From assembly GCA_945869505.1 (NCBI GenBank), contig CAMBOZ010000006.1, forward strand, positions 1 through 35,791: DNA of 35,791 nucleotides, given 5' to 3'. Position numbers and translations under genes: made by a program. The stretch is from Bifidobacterium breve. Lineage in GTDB: Bacteria > Actinomycetota > Actinomycetes > Nanopelagicales > Nanopelagicaceae. Within the stretch, counting starts at the first letter, position 1, and every line of letters begins with the position of its first letter. The notes under the pieces are model-generated. The model was not told the origin of the DNA. It ran no database searches and worked only from the letters and a program-made list of their open reading frames with translations. Of the stretch, positions 16,849-25,264 are shown piece by piece.

Positions 16849-18357
16849 TTACTTATCGAGGCCGGCCATGAGGCGGCCTATGTAGTCACGATCTGCGCCC
16901 TCGGAATCAATGATTGCCACGATTTTTCCAGCAGACATAACAGCAATTCGATCAGAGAGTGAAATAATTTCATCTAGCTCAGCAGAAACCAGAAGAACTC
17001 CGGCCCCGTTATCACGAGCTGCAATCAGCTGCTTGTGGATGAACTCAATAGATCCAACATCAACACCACGGGTTGGTTGAGCCGCTATCAGTACTTGCAG
17101 GTCCTGACTTAACTCACGAGCGATTACTACCTTTTGCTTGTTGCCACCAGATAGCGATGAGGCAAGTGCTGCGGGTGAAGTAGTTCGAATATCGAATTTC
17201 TTTACAAGCAGATCAGCATTCTTGCGAATTTCACTCATATTTCTAAACCAACCTCTAGCAAAAGGCGCTTGATCAAATTGGTTGAGAATTAAGTTATCTG
17301 AAATTGAATAAGAAGAGACTAAACCGTGTTTTTCGCGATCTTCAGGAATATGGGATACGCCAGCCTCGTGAACGGCATGTGGGTGCATATCCTTTGTTAC
17401 TGCGCCGCTGACCAGCACTTCACCCTTTGCTCGCAGGCGCATTCCACAAATTGCTTCTACCAGCTCTCGTTGACCATTTCCCTCAACGCCGGCTATACCA
17501 AAGATTTCACCAGATCTAACCTCGAGATCGACTCCTTTTACCGCGAGCAAATTTCTATCATCAAAGACTTCTAAACCCTTGACAGTTAATACTGGCTTTC
17601 CTGGGTTTGCTACACCCTTTTCTACTTCTAATACAACGCTTCGGCCAACCATCATTTGTGCCAAGCCAGCTTCATTTGTCTCTTTCGGAGTAGTGGTGCC
17701 AACCACTTTGCCATCGCGCAATACAACAACTCGATCAGCAAGGGCCATAACTTCACGAAGTTTATGGGTAATCACAATTACTCCAACGCCTAAGCGCGCT
17801 AGGTTTTTAATGACAAGTATCAATTCATCGGTCTCTTGTGGAGTTAAAACTGCTGTTGGTTCATCAAAAATTAGAAGTCGCACATCTTTACTAAGCGCCT
17901 TTAAGATCTCAACTCGCTGTTGAGTGCCAACTGGAAGATCTTCAATATTGGCAGTTGGATCAACTTCTAACCCAAACTTTTCGGATAATTCACGGACCTT
18001 TTGCTCGGCCTTCTTTATATTAACAAATAGGCCATTCTTTGGCTCATCGCCCAAGATGATGTTTTCGGTAACGGTCATAACCGGAACTAATTTAAAATGC
18101 TGATGCACCATTCCGACGCCACTTGCAATCACTGCTGCAGTATCACCGGGAGCCATTTCGTTGCCATCTATATAAATCTCTCCTTGATCAGGGCGCACTA
18201 GCCCAAAAACAGATTTAACGAGAGTTGATTTTCCTGCACCATTTTCACCCAAGAGCGCCACAATTTCTCCTGCAGCAACCTCAAAAGAAATATCGTTATT
18301 GGCGATAACTGAACCGAAACTTTTCGTTACGTTTTTTACCTGAAGTAAAGTTGCCAC
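16849..18357 (-). CDS. ABC transporter ATPase, double-domain, nucleoside/simple-sugar type
   Basis: The 502-residue protein carries two ABC modules and energises the two permeases encoded just upstream. Module one has GENGAGKST (residues 37-45), a signature VGTQQRVEI and Walker B LLIFDEPTA. Module two has the degenerate P-loop GVEGNGQREL, the signature LSGGNKQKV and AAQPTRGVD. A normal first and degenerate second Walker A is the rule in this carbohydrate/nucleoside (YufO/NupA-like) family. The start is GTG, three bases after the permease stop. Confidence 0.93.
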   Translation of the reverse strand: MATLLQVKNVTKSFGSVIANNDISFEVAAGEIVALLGENGAGKSTLVKSVFGLVRPDQGEIYIDGNEMAPGDTAAVIASGVGMVHQHFKLVPVMTVTENIILGDEPKNGLFVNIKKAEQKVRELSEKFGLEVDPTANIEDLPVGTQQRVEILKALSKDVRLLIFDEPTAVLTPQETDELILVIKNLARLGVGVIVITHKLREVMALADRVVVLRDGKVVGTTTPKETNEAGLAQMMVGRSVVLEVEKGVANPGKPVLTVKGLEVFDDRNLLAVKGVDLEVRSGEIFGIAGVEGNGQRELVEAICGMRLRAKGEVLVSGAVTKDMHPHAVHEAGVSHIPEDREKHGLVSSYSISDNLILNQFDQAPFARGWFRNMSEIRKNADLLVKKFDIRTTSPAALASSLSGGNKQKVVIARELSQDLQVLIAAQPTRGVDVGSIEFIHKQLIAARDNGAGVLLVSAELDEIISLSDRIAVMSAGKIVAIIDSEGADRDYIGRLMAGLDK

Positions 18358-18360
18358 GGT

Positions 18361-19353
18361 TTACGCCTGCTCTCGCTCGTATGGCTGACCAGCTGCAGCA
18401 GGGCCACGAACTTTGCCAGCAGAAAACGCTAAAACGACAATCGTTAATACATATGGGAGCATATTTATAAATGGCCCAGGAATAGCGACTAAGCCATCGA
18501 TCATTAATTGGTTGGCAAGTGCTTGCGCAAAACCAAAGAAAATCGCCGCCAGCAGAGCTCCTATTGGATTCCATCTACCGAAGATCATGATGGCCAGAGC
18601 GGTGAAGCCTTTACCGGCCGAGAATCCGCGATCAAAAGATCCAACCAGTTCGAGTGCCAGATAGGCGCCGGTAAGTCCACCAAATGCGCCGGCGATAACC
18701 ACATTTATGTATTTAAATTTCTTTACCGAAATTCCCGAGGTCTCAGCGCTACTTGGATACTCACCAATCGCTCTTGTACGTAGCCCCCAAGCGGTGTGAT
18801 ACATCGCAACGTAGAGAACAAAGATAAGTATTAAACCAAAGTAAGTTATTGGACCACTTTGAAAGAACACTCGTCCCAAGAAAGGAATATCAGAGAGCCC
18901 TGGAATAGACCAACGAGGAAAAATGGCAGGCAGCGAATACCCTTGCTTATAGAAAAATGATGTTAGACCAGTGGCCAGAATATTTACAATTGTGCCCGCA
19001 ATAATTTGATCCATTTTCCAAGAAACTGTTAACAAGGCGAGCAATAGCCCGGTAACCGCGCCGCTTGCAATCGCAGCGAGAAGTCCCCAGATTAGGTTTT
19101 GGGATAGCGCCGCTACAAAGAATCCAAAAAATGCTGAAGTTAATAGTGTTCCTTCAATTCCAATATTTACTACGCCAGTTCGCTCACACATTATTCCGAC
19201 CATCGCGGCCATGGCGAGCGGTAAGCCAAAAGTGATTGATGATGCAGCCACCGCGACAGTTGAAACTGAATTAACGGAATAGGCAAAAGCAATAGCAATT
19301 ACGACCACATAAAAGTAGAGCGATTTTCTTGAGCGAAGTGCTGAAGTCATCAT
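18361..19353 (-). CDS. ABC transporter permease, nucleoside type (YufQ/NupC-like)
   Basis: The roughly 330-residue polytopic inner-membrane permease has eight to ten hydrophobic segments. It matches the BPD_transp_2 family in GIMCERTGVVNIGIEGTLLTSAFFGF and NPIGALLAAIFFGFAQALANQL. I placed the start at ATG 19353, directly after the preceding gene's stop and with GGGGAAG about ten bases upstream. A longer frame to 19389 would overlap the neighbour by 35 bases and looks artificial. It pairs with the permease encoded before it to form a heterodimeric channel. Confidence 0.9.
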   Translation of the reverse strand: MMTSALRSRKSLYFYVVVIAIAFAYSVNSVSTVAVAASSITFGLPLAMAAMVGIMCERTGVVNIGIEGTLLTSAFFGFFVAALSQNLIWGLLAAIASGAVTGLLLALLTVSWKMDQIIAGTIVNILATGLTSFFYKQGYSLPAIFPRWSIPGLSDIPFLGRVFFQSGPITYFGLILIFVLYVAMYHTAWGLRTRAIGEYPSSAETSGISVKKFKYINVVIAGAFGGLTGAYLALELVGSFDRGFSAGKGFTALAIMIFGRWNPIGALLAAIFFGFAQALANQLMIDGLVAIPGPFINMLPYVLTIVVLAFSAGKVRGPAAAGQPYEREQA

Positions 19354-19354
19354 T

Positions 19355-20404
19355 TTAATTACTTCCCCAACCGCTTGTAACCTGAGCATTGGAATCGCTC
19401 TTGAGCTTAAAGATTCGACTAATTATTGGAGCGGTCACGAAAAATAGAACAATCGCAAGAATTAGATCAATGATTTCAGGGCTAACACCTGCGGTAAATT
19501 GCATAGTCGGACCAGCGCCACGCATTCCGCCGAAAAGAATTGCCCCTGGAATCACAGCCAATGGATTTGCGCGGGCTAACAACGCAATTGTGATGCCATC
19601 AAAGCCAAGACCTTGGTTGAAGGCGGGTTCAAATTTACCGACCACGCCCAAGGTTTCAACTGCGCCACCAAATCCTGCAAGCGCGCCACAAGCCACCATT
19701 GCAAAAACTGTATTTCGCTTTACTGCGATTCCGGCATACCAAGCGGCATTCTTATTCTTACCAACTGTTTCAAATCTAAATCCAGTTGTAGTCTTCTTAA
19801 AGATCCACCAAACACCAACTGCGAGAAGCCCGCTGAGAAGAAAGCCGATCGGCAAGCCTGCGATGCTGCCAATCTTGGCAGAGTCGGCGATTGGTGGGGT
19901 TTTGGCAATAATTGAACCTTCTTCTTTTAAGGGTCCATTAGAAAGATATTCGGCGAACTGCAGAACGATACTGTTCAACATAATTGTTGTTATAACCTCG
20001 TGAATACCGCGGTATGCCTTTAGTGCACCGGCAATGTAACCAACGAGTGATCCAAATATGGCACCGATGATTAGGCAGAGTGGAACGTGGGCAATCATTG
20101 GCAGCCCTGTGATTGCATACCCAGCCCAAGCCGCTGCAAGTGCACCAGAAATTAGTTGTCCTTGTGCACCGATATTAAACAGTCCAGCTCGCAGACCAAT
20201 TACTACCGCCAACCCACTGATTGCAAGCGGCGTTGCCTTACCAAAAGTTTTGGCAAGACCTTCTTGAGTAGAAAATGCAGTGGTGAATAAACTTTCATAA
20301 GCCCTAAGCGGATCTGAACCTTGGGTGATCATTAAGATCGCACCAATTCCAAATGCAATAACTAGTGCAATTAGGGGAGTGATCCAAGCACGAACTAACT
20401 TCAC
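19355..20404 (-). CDS. ABC transporter permease, nucleoside type (YufP/NupB-like)
   Basis: The roughly 349-residue polytopic permease belongs to the BPD_transp_2 family, with the hallmark GLFNIGAQGQLISGALAAAW and ARANPLAVIPGAILFGGMRGAG segments and about ten hydrophobic stretches. The open frame reaches GTG 20413, but the GTG at 20404 is ten bases downstream of AGGGG and is more likely the start. Its stop lies one base from the next permease start. 48 bases separate it from the esterase gene. Confidence 0.9.
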   Translation of the reverse strand: MKLVRAWITPLIALVIAFGIGAILMITQGSDPLRAYESLFTTAFSTQEGLAKTFGKATPLAISGLAVVIGLRAGLFNIGAQGQLISGALAAAWAGYAITGLPMIAHVPLCLIIGAIFGSLVGYIAGALKAYRGIHEVITTIMLNSIVLQFAEYLSNGPLKEEGSIIAKTPPIADSAKIGSIAGLPIGFLLSGLLAVGVWWIFKKTTTGFRFETVGKNKNAAWYAGIAVKRNTVFAMVACGALAGFGGAVETLGVVGKFEPAFNQGLGFDGITIALLARANPLAVIPGAILFGGMRGAGPTMQFTAGVSPEIIDLILAIVLFFVTAPIISRIFKLKSDSNAQVTSGWGSN

Positions 20405-20461
20405 GATATACACCCCTGGCTTTTCTTGTAAGACCCAAATCTACCCGCCAAAATTTCGCTG

Positions 20462-21463
20462 TCAACCACGGTTGAAAGCGCCAGTAATTGCATTGAATCG
20501 TCGCTGCCAGAGAGACTTAGAGATCGTCGCATCTGGATTGAAAAGTTCTCCAGCATGAAACATCCCTGGCACTAAGTGAAATTCCACATCATTACCAGAT
20601 TCCTGCAATCGCTTGACAAAATCAATAACATCATCTCGAAAGAGGTCTACGTCACCAACGTCGGTATATATCGGAGATAAATTTGTTAAATCCTCGGCAC
20701 GAGCAGGCGCTGCATAAGCGCTGACCTGAGAAAAATCTGGATCGGCTTCAGAGGAAGCCTGCTGGGAGAGATACCAGCTCCAAGATTCGATATTTGCTTT
20801 TCGATCCCAAACCCCCAGGTCGGTGATTTCAAAAGTGGCGGGAGTTTGATTTCTATCGTCAATCATTGGATAAGGCGCACAGATCAAAGCAAACTGCGAC
20901 ATCGCTTCATCCCTCATTCGCAGGCCTAGTGCAATAGCAAGTCCTCCACCAGCGCTACCGCCATAGAGCACTAGTTTCTCTGGCGAAATCTTTAACTCTG
21001 AGGTGTTGGCAAATACCCAGGCACTCACATCTAAACAATCATCCAGCGCAGCGGGGAATGGATTTTCTGGGGCAAGTCGGTAATCAACGCTAATAACTAA
21101 GCAGTCTAAGGCCAGAGATAAAAAGGCGGCGTTAGCATCATCTGTACCGATGCTCCCCATAACCATGCCACCCCCGTGGATCATTACAACAGCGCAATCA
21201 ATGTGTTTAGCTGTAGTTGGATCAAGCGGGCGATAAAGACGAAATGGAATGTGATGACCACCATGTTTAGATTCAATATTCATGTCGGTTCGACGGACCG
21301 ACTCTATCCGCGGAAATTGGGCGAGATAATTCGAGATTAGATTTCGTCGTTCTTCAATTGTGTCAGGTGCGTTTAAGCCACCAGGAAAAGTAGATAGCAG
21401 CAGATCCAAGCTTTCCTGTAACTCTGGATCCACACGATATTTCTTTGCTTGATTATCAACCAT
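20462..21463 (-). CDS. Alpha/beta hydrolase, HSL-family esterase
   Basis: The 333-residue cytosolic-looking protein has the hormone-sensitive-lipase (family IV) oxyanion motif HGGG at 96-99 (MIHGGGMVMG). The nucleophile elbow is GGSAGGG with Ser170, the acid is probably Asp273 (GDVDLFRDD) and the His is at 303 (FHAGELF). No signal peptide is visible. The ATG at 21463 has GGGAG nine bases upstream; a TTG extension to 21499 lacks support. It sits in the nucleoside transport unit, after the internal terminator and before the permeases. The natural ester is unknown. Confidence 0.85.
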   Translation of the reverse strand: MVDNQAKKYRVDPELQESLDLLLSTFPGGLNAPDTIEERRNLISNYLAQFPRIESVRRTDMNIESKHGGHHIPFRLYRPLDPTTAKHIDCAVVMIHGGGMVMGSIGTDDANAAFLSLALDCLVISVDYRLAPENPFPAALDDCLDVSAWVFANTSELKISPEKLVLYGGSAGGGLAIALGLRMRDEAMSQFALICAPYPMIDDRNQTPATFEITDLGVWDRKANIESWSWYLSQQASSEADPDFSQVSAYAAPARAEDLTNLSPIYTDVGDVDLFRDDVIDFVKRLQESGNDVEFHLVPGMFHAGELFNPDATISKSLWQRRFNAITGAFNRG

Positions 21464-21504
21464 TAACTTGTTCTCCCACCACGTTGGTACCGAAAGCAAT
21501 AAAG

Positions 21505-21547
21505 AAAGCGGGGCAAGGGTTCAATTAACAAACCCTTGCCCCGCTTT
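21505..21547 (-). terminator. Internal terminator after the BMP lipoprotein gene
   Basis: AAAGCGGGGCAAGGGTT (21505-21521) and its exact complement (21531-21547) form a 17-bp stem with a 9-base loop, followed on the minus strand by CTTTATT. It lies 11 bases after the lipoprotein stop and 41 bases before the esterase start. It probably makes the binding-protein transcript more abundant than the distal genes. Confidence 0.88.
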
Positions 21548-21558
21548 AATTGCTTAGA

Positions 21559-22611
21559 TTACTGAGCTACGCCAGTTTCAACTTCGCCGCTAATTACCTT
21601 TGCGGTTAGTGCTGCAACTTTATCCTTAACGTCAGCTGGGATTGTGGAATCAAAGTCGTGATAAGGAGCTGCTCCTACATCACCAAGGAAGTTTCCACCA
21701 GCAAATGTTCCATCTTTAACTTGGCCAATGAGTGCAACCACTCCCTGAGGAATGAGCTTCATTGCTGAAGTTACTAGACAGGCCTGAGCTTCTGGAACTG
21801 TGTCCCATTGATCAGTATCTACACCGATGCAATATGCGCCAGACTTCTGCGCTGTACGAGCCAATCCACCGTTACCGGTTTTTCCACCAGCAGAGAAGAT
21901 CACATCGACATCTTGATCCAAGTACTGCTGGGCTGTTGATGCTCCCCAAGCAGGATCATTGAATGCATTTGCTCCTGTGTAGTAAACAGATGAAGCCTTA
22001 GGGTAAGACTTTCCTTGCTCTTGTGATGCGAATTCAACGCCAGCAACGAAGCCTTCAATGAACTTACGAACAGGTGGGATTGAATCTGGACCACCAGCAA
22101 TTGCTGCGGTCTTTCCTGTCTTAGTTAGGTATCCACCGAGGTAACCGACAATGAAGCCAGCCTTATCTTCAGGGAAAATTAATCCGCTGTAGTTTGCTGA
22201 AGATCCACCATTGAACTGATCAACACCAATGAACTTAACATCAGGATACTTTTCAGCTGCAATTGTTGTTGCTTCGGCCATTAAGAAACCAACAGTTACG
22301 ATCGCGTTGTAACCAGCATCAGCGAACAATGCGATGTTAGCTGCGTAATCCTTTGGATCCTGAGTTTCTACGTACTTAGCAAAACCATTGTTCTCGGTCG
22401 CTGCTTGTTGTGCGCCTTCCCAAGCTGATTGGTTAAATGACTTGTCGTCAACTTTTCCAATATCTGTTACAAGACCGATACAAAATGCACCTTCAGTTCC
22501 GCAATCGGCCTCTGTGATCGCTTTTTCTGCTGTTGAACAAGCACTTAGTGCTAGTCCAAGGAGACCGGCTGCCGCAGTTGCCGCAGCAATCTTCTTAAAT
22601 TTCTTAAACAA
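21559..22611 (-). CDS. BMP-family nucleoside-binding lipoprotein
   Basis: Extracellular, lipid-anchored substrate-binding subunit of the ABC importer encoded downstream. The 350-residue protein starts with a lipoprotein signal (FKKFKKIAAATAAAGLLGLALSAC, lipobox LSAC). The PnrA/BMP fold is marked by GLVTDIGKVDDKSFNQSAWEG, FIGVDQF, IAGGPDSIPPVRKFIEGFVAG and GVDTDQW. PnrA/BmpA relatives bind purine nucleosides. I chose TTG at 22611, with GAGAGGAG ending five bases upstream, because it gives a standard signal peptide; the open frame to 22695 adds 28 unlikely residues. First gene of the minus-strand unit. Confidence 0.92.
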   Translation of the reverse strand: MFKKFKKIAAATAAAGLLGLALSACSTAEKAITEADCGTEGAFCIGLVTDIGKVDDKSFNQSAWEGAQQAATENNGFAKYVETQDPKDYAANIALFADAGYNAIVTVGFLMAEATTIAAEKYPDVKFIGVDQFNGGSSANYSGLIFPEDKAGFIVGYLGGYLTKTGKTAAIAGGPDSIPPVRKFIEGFVAGVEFASQEQGKSYPKASSVYYTGANAFNDPAWGASTAQQYLDQDVDVIFSAGGKTGNGGLARTAQKSGAYCIGVDTDQWDTVPEAQACLVTSAMKLIPQGVVALIGQVKDGTFAGGNFLGDVGAAPYHDFDSTIPADVKDKVAALTAKVISGEVETGVAQ

Positions 22612-22771
22612 TTGAGCTCCTCTCGAGAGATTAGTCAAACAACTAATCAATGCTTTCTGGGTGAGACAAAGAGTAGTCCAGTGCAGATCCAACACAACTG
22701 CTCCAATAGATTAAATAAGTCACTCGTGTCGCAGACTAGAAATACAAAGGTAAGGTTGAGGGTTAGGTCAT

Positions 22772-23314
22772 ATGATTGCGCTCATGTCCGTTGCCCTTCC
22801 GTCACGTTCCAAAAGATGGCAGGTTTTAGGCGCGAGAAAGTTTGTCTCACTAATTTTGGCTTTGGTTTTTTCGGCAGGAGTGCTTCCGGCAAAAGCGTTA
22901 GGTAAAGGCACTTTTTATCTGGAGTTGAAACTAGGTTGTTACTCGGCCAACAAGTCACCTAATAAGGCAAGTAAATGGAGCGATACAAATTACAAAACCC
23001 TTTATCTGACCAGCTGCACTTCTGCTCATCATTACGAAGTTTTCTATACCGGAAAACTGAAGGCGAAGGATTTGAGTTCTGAGGCAGCCAAGAAAGAAGC
23101 CGGGTCGGCTTGTGACAAGTCAGCACTTAGCACGCTAATGGGTCAGAAAGATTTGCCACCTTCTTTAACATACGGCTACTTCTACCCTGATCCAGGAGCC
23201 GAAGAAAAGAAGTACGGCAAGAGAATAGTTTGCTTCTTTCGCGTAGCCGATCCCAAAGATGACAAGTTCACGTTGTCAATCAATCGAACATTTCGCGAAA
23301 TTACCTACATTTAA
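22772..23314 (+). CDS. Secreted protein resembling the septum-formation domain family
   Basis: The 180-residue product has an N-terminal signal or anchor (basic RSKRW...ARK, hydrophobic FVSLILALVFSAGVLPAKA). The mature part resembles the actinobacterial septum-formation domain (PF13845 type): LKLGCYS..., YLTSCTSAHHYEVFYTGKL, then an alpha stretch with a Cys (AGSACDKSAL) and a late RIVCFFRV. Four cysteines could form two disulfides. The function of the family is poorly known. ATG 22772 has GAGG ten bases and AGG five bases upstream; the internal ATG at 22784 is an alternative. It is divergent from the BMP gene and convergent with iolD. Confidence 0.55.
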   Translation: MIALMSVALPSRSKRWQVLGARKFVSLILALVFSAGVLPAKALGKGTFYLELKLGCYSANKSPNKASKWSDTNYKTLYLTSCTSAHHYEVFYTGKLKAKDLSSEAAKKEAGSACDKSALSTLMGQKDLPPSLTYGYFYPDPGAEEKKYGKRIVCFFRVADPKDDKFTLSINRTFREITYI

Positions 23315-25230
23315 TTACGCTCGACCGAGCCTTTTCCTAAATATTTCTTCTGCACTTTTCGCGCTTCCTTGTAATTAGCAAAAGCCTTTTGCGTCGATTC
23401 AAGATTTGAGATTTCAGGAATCGGAACTTCCCACCAAGCCTCGCCACCTGGGGCATATAACAATGGATCGCTATTTATATGGATCAAAGTTGCAGTTGGA
23501 TGCGCTTTGGCAAGCTTCATTGCGGCAGACAGATCTGCAATTGCATTTGCACTTTCGGCGATACGAATTACATTCATTCCTAGACTTTCGGCGTTGGTTG
23601 CTAGGTCGATCGGCAGAACATCGCCAGATTCGTGGTTATTAGATTTGGCATCACGGAAGCGATATTTAGTTCCGTATCTTTGTGAGCCGATATCTTCAGA
23701 TAAATGGCCAATAGATGCGAAGCCGTGATTTTGCACCAGAACCACAATAAATTTCAAACCTTCGGCGACTGCAGTAACCAGTTCGGTATGCATCATTAAA
23801 TATGAGCCATCACCCATCATTACAACTGGAGTGCGTGTTGAGTCTGCGCGTGCCACACCAAGTCCGGCGGCTATTTCATAACCCATACAGGAGAATGCAT
23901 ATTCCATGTGATAGCCCAACGGATCGCGAACTCGCCATAACTTGTGAAGATCTCCCGGAAGTGAACCAGCTGCGCCAACTAATACATCGCGTGGATCGGT
24001 CGCAGCCTGGACTGCGCCAATTATTTCGCTCTGGCTAGGCTTAGCTAATTTCTGATCGACAAATGCGGCATCAACGATGGCATCCCAAATATTGTTTTCA
24101 TCTGCAATCTTCTTTGCATAATCAGCAGAGACTTTAAATGTTGATAGTTCTTGCGTTAACTCATCCAGCGCAGTTCGGGCATCTGCAACAACTGGAATTG
24201 CGCTGCCGTGTTTGAAGGCATCGAATGCGGTGACATTTATATTTATAAACTTCACATTTGGATTTTGGAAAATACTGCGTGAGGCGGTTGTGAAATCGCT
24301 GTAACGAGTTCCGATTCCAATTACTAAATCAGCATCTTTAGCCAATCGGTTGGCCGCAGTTGTGCCTGTAGCACCAACCGAACCACACATTTGTGGATGA
24401 TCCCAAGGAAGTGAACCCATTCCGGCTTGTGATACCCCAACCGGGATTCCAGTTGCTTCAACAAATTTAGCGAGCACAGCGTGGGCATCTGAGTAAATGA
24501 TTCCGCCACCTGCAACGATAAAGGGCTTCTTTGAATTAGCAATCGCACGAGCAGCAACGGCAGAAAGGCCAATATCTGGACGAGGTCTGCGGATATGCCA
24601 TTCACGATCAGCTAAGAATTCTTCAGGTACTTCAATTGTTTCTGCCTGCACATCTTCGGGAAGACAGATTGTCACAGCGCCTGTTTCTGCTGGATCTGTA
24701 AGCACGCGCATCGCTCCAAGGAGAGAAGTAAAGATTTGTTCTGGGCGATTGATGCGATCAAAGAATTTAGAGAGTGGCTTAAAGGCATCATTTACCGAGA
24801 TAGATAGGTCATATGGTTGTTCAAGTTGTTGCAGCACCGGATCAGATACACGAGTTGCAAAAGTATCGGCTGGAAATAATAAAACGGGCAATCGATTTGT
24901 GGTGGCAACTGCAGCGCCAGTTAACATATTTGTTGCACCAGGGCCGACAGATGATGCGCAAGCAAATGTTGAACGGCGACGCGTCATTCGAGCATAAGCA
25001 GATGATTCGTGCACCATCGCTTGTTCATTTCGCGCTTGGTGATATGGCATTAGTCCAGGATCAGAAATAGAGAGTTGCTTTAGCGCTTGACCAATTCCTG
25101 CCACATTTCCGTGACCAAAAATTCCGAATACTCCAGCGACGGTGCGTTCGCGGTGATCACCATCGACGGTGTATTGATGAGAAAGGAATTCAATAATCGC
25201 CTGTCCAACGCTCATCTTGCGAGTGGCCAT
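23311..25230 (-). CDS. iolD: 3D-(3,5/4)-trihydroxycyclohexane-1,2-dione hydrolase IolD
   Basis: IolD is a thiamine-diphosphate enzyme that opens the ring of THcHDO to 5-deoxyglucuronate in myo-inositol catabolism. The 639-residue product has the family start GVFGIFGHGNVAGIGQAL, the acetolactate-synthase-like three-domain layout, and the ThDP motif GDGSYLMMHTEL...VVLVQNHGF. Length is normal for IolD and longer than acetolactate synthase. The start is 34 bases after the mmsA stop. Its stop shares the TTAA at 23311-23314 with the convergent secreted-protein gene, leaving no room for a separate terminator. Confidence 0.94.
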   Translation of the reverse strand: MATRKMSVGQAIIEFLSHQYTVDGDHRERTVAGVFGIFGHGNVAGIGQALKQLSISDPGLMPYHQARNEQAMVHESSAYARMTRRRSTFACASSVGPGATNMLTGAAVATTNRLPVLLFPADTFATRVSDPVLQQLEQPYDLSISVNDAFKPLSKFFDRINRPEQIFTSLLGAMRVLTDPAETGAVTICLPEDVQAETIEVPEEFLADREWHIRRPRPDIGLSAVAARAIANSKKPFIVAGGGIIYSDAHAVLAKFVEATGIPVGVSQAGMGSLPWDHPQMCGSVGATGTTAANRLAKDADLVIGIGTRYSDFTTASRSIFQNPNVKFININVTAFDAFKHGSAIPVVADARTALDELTQELSTFKVSADYAKKIADENNIWDAIVDAAFVDQKLAKPSQSEIIGAVQAATDPRDVLVGAAGSLPGDLHKLWRVRDPLGYHMEYAFSCMGYEIAAGLGVARADSTRTPVVMMGDGSYLMMHTELVTAVAEGLKFIVVLVQNHGFASIGHLSEDIGSQRYGTKYRFRDAKSNNHESGDVLPIDLATNAESLGMNVIRIAESANAIADLSAAMKLAKAHPTATLIHINSDPLLYAPGGEAWWEVPIPEISNLESTQKAFANYKEARKVQKKYLGKGSVERN

Positions 25231-25264
25231 AATTAGTTTCGCTTTCTCTTCTATCGTATTCGAA

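Noticed and set aside
19389..20003. Long open frame of about 204 codons on the + strand
   Set aside because: It lies entirely antisense to a clear nucleoside permease gene, has no recognisable domain, and its residue pattern is that of the complement of hydrophobic codons.
22612..22771. Purine-type riboswitch upstream of the BMP lipoprotein gene
   Set aside because: The 160-base gap shows no conserved purine-aptamer core or expression-platform hairpin on the minus strand.
24497..24997. Open frame of about 166 codons on the + strand
   Set aside because: Antisense to iolD, which is intact and strongly recognisable; no ribosome site and no family resemblance.
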